Assembly (NCBI GenBank): GCA_023402175.1
Contig: JAEXCN010000143.1
Span: forward strand, 52,209-116,208
Length of the DNA stretch: 64,000 nt
Direction of reading: 5' to 3'
Origin: Pseudomonadota bacterium
GTDB taxonomy: Bacteria > Myxococcota_A > Polyangia > Polyangiales > Polyangiaceae
The notes under the pieces are model-generated. The model was not told the origin of the DNA. It saw only the letters and a list, made by a program, of their open reading frames with translations, and made no database searches. The position numbers were made by a program, and so were the translations under genes. This document shows, piece after piece, positions 58,123 to 64,000 of this stretch (the first letter of the stretch is position 1; every line of letters starts with the position of its first letter).

Positions 58123-59921
58123 GCATGATGAATCCTTCCCGTCGTCCCCTTCGTATGTTCGTGGCATGCGGCACCACGTTGCTCGCCGCTCTTCTGGGCA
58201 ATGCGTGCTCGGGGAATCGCGGCTTCAACGAGCCGCTTCGCACGGACTTCGACACGGATGCCAAAGCCCCTTCACCACCGGAGGAGTGCGCGACCGTCAA
58301 ATGCTCGCGCGATCTGAAGAGAGTCGTGAGTGGGTGCGACGACTCGATCGTCGTCAAGGAATGTGACAAGGGTCTCGGATGTGCCGAGGGAGCGTGCATC
58401 GAGGATGCATGCCGTAGCGCCGAGCTCGCGAAGGGCTCCGTTGGCTGCTCCTTCTACACCCTGCCTCCGGTCGAACGGGTCTACGGAAGCGGTCAGTGTT
58501 TCGTCGCGATGATCGCCAATACCTGGGACTTGCCCGTGAGCGTGACCGCCGACTACGGCGGACAGACGATCGATATCTCGAAATCGATCTACACGGCAGT
58601 GAACGAGGGCACCGGCACGATTCACAAGCCGCTCGAGGGTCCGATTCCTCCGGGAGTGGTCGCGCTCGTGTTCCTGTCGCAGGCATCGAACGCGAGCTCT
58701 GGCGGGTTGTGTCCGCCGGAGGTCGTTCCGGCGCTCGATACCGATCCCATCCTCAACGAGACGGGATTCACTCACGCGTTTCGATTGAGCACGAATCTGC
58801 CGGTGAGCGCCTATTCGGTTTACCCCTACGGCGGCGCAAAAGCTTACATCCCGACCGCGACGCTGCTCTTGCCGACGTCGGCTTGGTCGACGAACTACCT
58901 TGCCATCGACGGCTGGCCCGGCGCGGCCCGTCAGCAGAAGCCGTTCGTGCAGATCGTGGCGCAAGAGGACGACACCGAAGTCCGCATGCGTCCTAGCGCG
59001 AACATCGAGGACGCCGAAGCGTTCACCGGCGGCGGGGCGGGTCAGACGCAGGTATGGAAGTTGTCGCGGGGCGAAGTGCTCCAGATCACCCAGAACAACT
59101 CGCTCGCGGGTAGCCCGATCGAGTCGACCAAGCCCGTCGGCCTGTTCGGCGGCACCCAATGCAACAATGTCCCGTCAGGGGTCTGCTGCTGCGACACCCT
59201 CCAGCAACAGATACCCCCGCTCTCGCAATGGGGCAGCGAATACGCGCTCGTGCCTTATCTCTCGCGACTCGACAACGGTACGGGGGAGCAAACAGCCAGC
59301 GCGCGGGAAGCAGTCCCCTACCGCATCGTCGGCGCCGTCGATGGCACCAAGCTCACGTACGATCCCGAGACGCCCGCAGGCGCGCCGGAGACACTTTCGG
59401 CCGGTCAGGTCGTCACCTTCTCGACGAATCGCTATCTCACGGTGAAGAGCCAGGACAACGATCACCCATTCTATGCGGCGGTCTACATGACGGGGTCGAT
59501 GAACTACGGCACTCAGGTGTTCGGCGATCCGGACTTCGTCAACATCGTCCCCTCCAATCAGTTCCTCGATCGCTACGTGTTCTCGACGGACTACACGTTC
59601 CCGGACACGTCGCTCACGCTCGTCCGCAGGCGAACCGCGAACGGGTTCAAGCCGGTCGAGCTCGACTGCGCCGGCGAAGTGACGGGTTGGCAGGCGCTCG
59701 ACTCCGAGGGGCAGTACGAGTACGCGTTCCTGCGGCTCACGCGCGGGTTCTTGGCGCAGAAGCTCGGGACGTCATCCTGCGGATACGGTCGCCACGAAGC
59801 AAAGAGCGAAGGCCCGTTTTCCGTGACGGTATGGGGCATCGGCAGGGACGCGAGCTACGGGTATCCGGGAGGGATGGGCCTTCGCCCCGTGAACACTGTC
59901 ACGGCCCCGGTCCCGCACTGA
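58119..59921 (+). CDS. IgGFc-binding-like lipoprotein, right cluster
   Basis: A 600-residue paralogue of the protein at 42035: lipobox GNAC, Cys-rich segment (CSRDLKRVVSGC), then FVAMIANTWDLPVSVTADYG, QIVAQEDDTEVRMRP, LTVKSQDNDHPFYAAVYMTG and GDPDFVNIVPSNQFLDRY. It would be an outer-surface protein of IgGFc-binding type. It ends the right cluster, with the same position and order as on the left. Confidence 0.85.
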   Translation: MSMMNPSRRPLRMFVACGTTLLAALLGNACSGNRGFNEPLRTDFDTDAKAPSPPEECATVKCSRDLKRVVSGCDDSIVVKECDKGLGCAEGACIEDACRSAELAKGSVGCSFYTLPPVERVYGSGQCFVAMIANTWDLPVSVTADYGGQTIDISKSIYTAVNEGTGTIHKPLEGPIPPGVVALVFLSQASNASSGGLCPPEVVPALDTDPILNETGFTHAFRLSTNLPVSAYSVYPYGGAKAYIPTATLLLPTSAWSTNYLAIDGWPGAARQQKPFVQIVAQEDDTEVRMRPSANIEDAEAFTGGGAGQTQVWKLSRGEVLQITQNNSLAGSPIESTKPVGLFGGTQCNNVPSGVCCCDTLQQQIPPLSQWGSEYALVPYLSRLDNGTGEQTASAREAVPYRIVGAVDGTKLTYDPETPAGAPETLSAGQVVTFSTNRYLTVKSQDNDHPFYAAVYMTGSMNYGTQVFGDPDFVNIVPSNQFLDRYVFSTDYTFPDTSLTLVRRRTANGFKPVELDCAGEVTGWQALDSEGQYEYAFLRLTRGFLAQKLGTSSCGYGRHEAKSEGPFSVTVWGIGRDASYGYPGGMGLRPVNTVTAPVPH

Positions 59922-60018
59922 GCGGGCTTCGCGTACGAGCCAACGGGAAGCACCGCGTCCGTCCGGGCGTGACGCTTCGAGGATGTCGCGAAACGAGCGT
60001 GCGCGTTTCTCGAGGCGG

Positions 60019-60360
60019 TCAGAGACTTGTCGTCTGGTCGGGCTCGCGGGAGGATGTGGTCTCGGCGCTCGTACCGACGTCGGCCGTCATCACTTCGAGC
60101 AATCGCACGGGGAGCTTCGCGCGGGGTAGTGACGGCGAGGCGAGCACACGATCGATCAGCGAGAGATGGAGGGCGTCGAGCACCGTGTGCTCGCGATTGA
60201 TCATATCGCCAAGCGCTCGAACCACGAAGTCCGCCGCGAGACCGAGGAGTCGATCGTCAGAGTCGTCCGTCAACGACGCTACGACCTCGAACGCCTCCTT
60301 CGCGCCCATCGGAGCGTTCGCGATCGCAAACCGGAGAGCATGGGTCGGACTGGGCGGCAC
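60019..60360 (-). CDS. Small conserved-looking protein of unknown function
   Basis: A 113-residue, mostly helical protein (LRFAIANAPMGAKEAFEVVA; LLGLAADFVVRALGDMINRE). No domain is recognised. The start is GTG at 60360 with a weak AGGG upstream; an ATG at 60309 is possible. It is divergent from the gene at 60584. Its hydrophobic periodicity looks like a real globular protein; confidence is moderate. Confidence 0.45.
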   Translation of the reverse strand: MPPSPTHALRFAIANAPMGAKEAFEVVASLTDDSDDRLLGLAADFVVRALGDMINREHTVLDALHLSLIDRVLASPSLPRAKLPVRLLEVMTADVGTSAETTSSREPDQTTSL

Positions 60361-60583
60361 CGTCCCTATCCAATAGTGCTTTGCGAAAGCTCGTCAACTC
60401 GGCGCGGAAAGGACCTTCACGCCGGCCACGACGAGGTCGATGGCGTGTTCCCGCGCACGACGAGGAAGAAAGCGACGTGAAGGTGCCGGCCCACTTCGCG
60501 CGCGTCTTCGCACCCGGGTTCTGAACCGTTGCGGCGCCGCGGCGACGCTCGCGACGGCGTTCGCGACTGAAGACGGGCCTAGC

Positions 60584-61330
60584 GTGAGCGCTGCTACCAT
60601 CGCGAGAGTGCTCTCCGCGGCGACCTCTTCGCGCGAACGGCTCCACCGGGCTGTCGCGACGCTCTACGACGTCTTCGCGTCATGGCCGCTTCGCGGGACC
60701 ACTTCGCCGTGCTTGCATTGCGGCCACGACGAAGCGCCGCTTCACGCGCGACCGCTCCGGCAGCTGACGATCGGCGATCTCGATGAATACGCCCGCAGCG
60801 CGATGATGACGTGGGGCGACGAGGAAGACTTCAAGCACTTCTTGCCTCGCATCTTCGAGATCCTCACCACCGCGGACTTTCCGTCGACCTGTATCGAGGT
60901 CGTTTACAGGCATCTCGCCCTCGCGAACCTGGACACCTGGGCGGCGCGTGAGCAGGCGGCGGTGATGGACTACCTGCACGCGAAGTGGCACGTCACGATC
61001 GGGGAGTTTCCGTCGCTGCACACCCCGGAGGCCGTGCTCTGCGCCATCGCGCCCGCGGTCGCGGACCTCCGCCCGTTCCTGGAGCAGTGGCGTCTCGCGG
61101 AGGGCGACGCTCCGGTTCGCCAGCTCGCGGAGTTCCTGTGGAATGGTGGCGTGCTCACCGACGCGTTCTGGTCATCTGACCAGCGCGCGCAGCAGCAGCA
61201 GATCCACGCGTGGCTCGCGTCCGACGCCGTGCATGACTGGCTCGAGGCCGCGTTCTTCGCGGCGACGAGCAGCGAGGCCGAGACGAAACTCTCATATGCC
61301 GTGACGGTGCTCGAGAGCTTGCGCACGTGA
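60584..61330 (+). CDS. Conserved hypothetical protein with a Cys pair and TWGDxxDFKHFLPRI-type motif
   Basis: A 248-residue cytosolic protein. Residues about 40-55 carry CLHCGHDE, a possible zinc-binding or redox pair. About 60-95 read LRQLTIGDLDEYARSAMMTW, then GDEEDFKHFLPRIFEILTT, a pattern seen in a widespread but unassigned bacterial family. The rest is helical. The GTG at 60584 was chosen (GTG at 60608 is alternative) because the frame before it has no similarity. No function is known. Confidence 0.65.
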   Translation: MSAATIARVLSAATSSRERLHRAVATLYDVFASWPLRGTTSPCLHCGHDEAPLHARPLRQLTIGDLDEYARSAMMTWGDEEDFKHFLPRIFEILTTADFPSTCIEVVYRHLALANLDTWAAREQAAVMDYLHAKWHVTIGEFPSLHTPEAVLCAIAPAVADLRPFLEQWRLAEGDAPVRQLAEFLWNGGVLTDAFWSSDQRAQQQQIHAWLASDAVHDWLEAAFFAATSSEAETKLSYAVTVLESLRT

Positions 61331-61489
61331 GGTCCGCGAGCGCGCGGGGCGATCTTCGATGACTCCGGCGTCGGAGCTCTTCAACGGAAGGTCAACACCT
61401 CGTCCACGTCGAGGGACGGACGTCGACTCGCGGCGATTAACCTGTTTCGGGTAATTGCTCGGCTGGCGGCGCCATGGGACTCGTGCAGG

Positions 61490-64000
61490 ATGTCGAGCGT
61501 TCTCCGCGTGTGCGCCCGTCGCTGCCTTGCTGCCGCTGCGCCGCTCGCGCTGGCGCTCGCGGCCTGTGGTGATGACGATCCGGCGGGCGGCACGCCGGAG
61601 GTCACGCCCGAGGCCGGAATCGATCCGGTGTCCGACGGCGGCTCGCCGCCGGCGGTGGACGCCGGCGACGCGCCGCCGGGGACGGACGCCGGCAGCGGCA
61701 CGCTCTGCAAGGGCGCCGACTGCCCGACGCTCCTCAAGGACATCGTGCGTACCATCGCGGTGCACACCCACTCGAAGCCCCACGCGCTCACAGTCGTCGG
61801 CTCCGGGCCTGCTGCGCGCGTGTACTTCGTCGCGACCGACGATGCGAACGGCGAAGAGCTGTGGATGACCGACGGCACCCTCGCGGGGACGCGGATCGTC
61901 AAGGACCTTCCGGGCACCCCCGACTTCAAGTTCGGTGAGCTCGTCGCGGTCGGTACCACGCTCTACTTCACGGTCTACGACGGAGTCCACGGGCGCGAGC
62001 TCTGGAAGAGCGACGGCACGGCGGCGGGCACCGTGCTCGTGACCGATCTCTACCCCGGCATTCCCGGCGCGGATCCGACGAAGCTCACCGCGGTAGGCTC
62101 CCGGCTGTTCTTCTCTGCCAACGCTGGCGGCGGCGAGCGCCTCTTCGTGACGGACGGCACGAGCGCTGGGACGATCGCGCTTCCCGTCTTGGCACCGACC
62201 GCGCTCCTCGCCGTGAGCGGCAAGCTCTATGTGTCGGGCACGCCGAGCTCCGCCGAGCCGTTCGGCCTCTTCGTGACGGACGGCACGGTCGCCGGAACGA
62301 ACGCCATCGCGGTGCCCGTCGTCGCCGACGGTACTCAGGTCGTCACCTCGACCCTGCACCTTCACGCGGGCAAGGTCTACTTCATGAGCCGGCTCGTCGC
62401 GCCCGGGCCGCTCAAGTTTCCCGCGCTCTGGGCGACCGACGGCACCGGGTCGGGCACCCACGAGATCAAGAGCGGCTTCATGCCGGATTCGACGTACCCG
62501 ACCACGTTCGCCACGGTCGGAAGTACCCTCTACTTCTCGGCGAGGACGCTGGCAGAGGGCAACGAGCTCTGGAAGAGCGACGGGACCACCGGCGGCACCG
62601 TGCTCGTCAAGAACATCAACAGCGGCAACGACTCGTCGAACCCGGCGGACTTTACGGTGCTGAACGGGAAGCTCGTCTTCACGGCGGGCATTAGGGATGG
62701 CGGCTCCACGAGGGAGGTGTGGACGAGCGACGGCACCGCCGCGGGCACCGACTCGATCTCCGAGATCGACCCCGCCGGTCTTGCGGCCCCGAAGAACCTG
62801 ACCGTGCTCGGCGGCAAGCTCTACTTCGTCGCAGACGACAGCGAGCACGGTCGCGAGCTCTGGCAGAGCGACGGGACGTATCCGGGGACCATGATCGTCA
62901 AGGACATCGCTCCAGGGTCGGCCGGCTCGGACATCACCGAGATCGTCGCGCTGGGCGGCAAGCTGCTCTTTCCCGCGAACAACGGGGTGAACGGCATCGA
63001 GCTGTTCGCGTCCGATGGAACCGGCGCGGGGACCACGCTCGTCAAGGACATCGCCATCGCCTCTCGCGGCGGCGGAACCCGGTTCACCGCGGTGAACGGC
63101 AAGGTGATCTTCGTCGGAGAAGACTGGCCCACTGCCAGCGAGAACAACGCCGAGCCATGGGTGACCGACGGCACCACGGCGGGCACGAGCCTCCTCAAGG
63201 ACATCCACGCCGCTGGGAGCTCGTTTCCGACGATTGACCGCCGCTACGTCTTTGGCAAGACGGCCTTCTTCCCCGCCGACGACGGCACGCACGGCATCGA
63301 GCTCTGGGCGAGCGACGGGACGTCGGCCGGCACCAGGCTCGTGAAAGATCTCCATCCTGGCGCCGACGGCGCGAATCCCTCGAAGTTCACGAGCTTCGCC
63401 GGGAGCGTGTTCTTCACGACTCACGCCAACGTGCGGAGCCTGTGGAAGACCGACGGTACCGAGGCCGGAACGGTCGACCTCGCGCCTGGAAAGTTCACCT
63501 CGTTCCCCAATGACCTTGGGCCCGTCGCGCTCAACGGCGCGCTCTTGTTCGTCGCGCGGAGCGCCGCCAACGGAAGCGAGCTCTGGAAGACGGACGGCTC
63601 CGCGGCAGGGACGGTCCTCCTGAAAGACATCAACGCGGGCCCGGGCGACGGCGCCGTCTTGAGCGAGGTGGTCTTCAAGGGCGCGCTCTACTTCAAGGCC
63701 AACACGCCGGGCGCGGGCACGGAGCTCTGGAAGACGGACGGCACCGCGGCAGGGACGGTTCTCGTGAAGGACATCAACGAGGGCCCAGGCGATTCGAGCC
63801 CGGTTGGGTTCTTCGAACACGGCGGCATGCTCTACTTCGTTGCCGACGACGGTGAGCACGGCTTCGAGCTGTGGAAGACGGACGGAACGACGACCTCGCT
63901 CATGAAGGACATCAACCCCGGAGGGGGCAATTCCGTTCCCAGACAATTCACCGCCGCCGCCGGGACGCTCTTCTTCCTCGCTGAGCGGGGAGCCCTCGAT
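61490..64000 (+). CDS. ELWxSDGT-repeat lipoprotein (runs off the window)
   Basis: An open frame of 837 codons that does not end before the window edge. It has a lipoprotein signal (LALALAAC, Cys26), an Asp/Gly-rich leader and about 14 repeats of some 50 residues: ELWxSDGTxxGTxxVKDIxPG ... LxFxAxDxxHG (for example GRELWKSDGTAAGTVLV, NELWKSDGTTGGTVLVKN). This repeat forms propeller-like domains in cell-surface proteins of myxobacteria, cyanobacteria and planctomycetes. The C-terminus is missing, so it may be longer or end in a sorting domain. Confidence 0.88.
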   Translation, partial: MSSVLRVCARRCLAAAAPLALALAACGDDDPAGGTPEVTPEAGIDPVSDGGSPPAVDAGDAPPGTDAGSGTLCKGADCPTLLKDIVRTIAVHTHSKPHALTVVGSGPAARVYFVATDDANGEELWMTDGTLAGTRIVKDLPGTPDFKFGELVAVGTTLYFTVYDGVHGRELWKSDGTAAGTVLVTDLYPGIPGADPTKLTAVGSRLFFSANAGGGERLFVTDGTSAGTIALPVLAPTALLAVSGKLYVSGTPSSAEPFGLFVTDGTVAGTNAIAVPVVADGTQVVTSTLHLHAGKVYFMSRLVAPGPLKFPALWATDGTGSGTHEIKSGFMPDSTYPTTFATVGSTLYFSARTLAEGNELWKSDGTTGGTVLVKNINSGNDSSNPADFTVLNGKLVFTAGIRDGGSTREVWTSDGTAAGTDSISEIDPAGLAAPKNLTVLGGKLYFVADDSEHGRELWQSDGTYPGTMIVKDIAPGSAGSDITEIVALGGKLLFPANNGVNGIELFASDGTGAGTTLVKDIAIASRGGGTRFTAVNGKVIFVGEDWPTASENNAEPWVTDGTTAGTSLLKDIHAAGSSFPTIDRRYVFGKTAFFPADDGTHGIELWASDGTSAGTRLVKDLHPGADGANPSKFTSFAGSVFFTTHANVRSLWKTDGTEAGTVDLAPGKFTSFPNDLGPVALNGALLFVARSAANGSELWKTDGSAAGTVLLKDINAGPGDGAVLSEVVFKGALYFKANTPGAGTELWKTDGTAAGTVLVKDINEGPGDSSPVGFFEHGGMLYFVADDGEHGFELWKTDGTTTSLMKDINPGGGNSVPRQFTAAAGTLFFLAERGALD

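Noticed and set aside
61292..63946. Minus-strand open frame of 884 codons opposite the ELWxSDGT gene
   Set aside because: Its apparent repeats are only the antisense image of the ELWxSDGT repeats. The plus frame has a lipobox and a known repeat.

Overview
The window is GC-rich DNA (most genes use G/C at third codon positions) with many secreted lipoproteins carrying Asp/Ala/Gly-rich leaders, Cys-rich NCGACG-type repeat proteins, VWG..DDVW propellers, IgGFc-binding-like proteins, ELWxSDGT repeats and many ECF sigma/anti-sigma pairs. This gene vocabulary is typical of Myxococcota of the Polyangia type (Sorangium/Labilithrix relatives). That assignment is inference from gene content; no rRNA or tRNA gene was seen.

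Layout. 0-4.2 kb: end of a probable ECF sigma gene with a ZAS-type anti-sigma protein, a cyclic-nucleotide-binding-domain protein, and an XPB-like helicase overlapping a DUF790 (Bax1-like) nuclease. 4.2-9 kb, minus strand: a HicA-like small protein, a CDP-alcohol phosphatidyltransferase with a tandem PARP-type zinc-finger protein, the ribosome-associated ABC-F protein EttA and an orphan IF2_N-domain protein. A non-coding stretch of about 0.8 kb with a duplicated 22-bp element follows. 9.6-18 kb: mixed lipoproteins and membrane proteins, an RCK/TrkA-type protein, a family III CoA-transferase, a GH15 glycosidase and a CurA-like oxidoreductase. 17.9-28.1 kb is a metal-resistance block: a response regulator/kinase pair divergent from an overlapping TolC-adaptor-RND (Czc/Cus-type) operon, which converges on copZ and copA. 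28-42 kb: rhomboid-TPR fusion, a 42-residue membrane protein, MOSC protein, a secreted ferritin-like protein, tandem paralogous lipoproteins, a methyltransferase, an overlapping RRM-protein operon ending in a PAS-GAF protein, a soluble histidine kinase, an alpha/beta hydrolase and a collagen-like protein.

The most striking part is 42.0-59.9 kb. Two paralogous seven-gene clusters lie head to head as mirror images around about 51 kb. Reading outward from the centre, each has an outer-membrane-barrel-like protein, an ECF sigma factor, a single-pass anti-sigma-like protein with a helical C-terminal repeat domain, a Cys-rich repeat lipoprotein, a WG..DVW propeller lipoprotein, a second propeller lipoprotein (RCC1 type on the left, WG..DVW type on the right) and an IgGFc-binding-like lipoprotein. 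Most internal junctions are 1-4 base overlaps, so the genes look translationally coupled. I infer a sigma-controlled surface lipoprotein assembly present in two diverged copies. A compositionally different, AT-richer lipoprotein gene lies between them. The window ends inside a long ELWxSDGT-repeat lipoprotein.

Assignments rest on motifs read by eye from the sequence; no database search was run.
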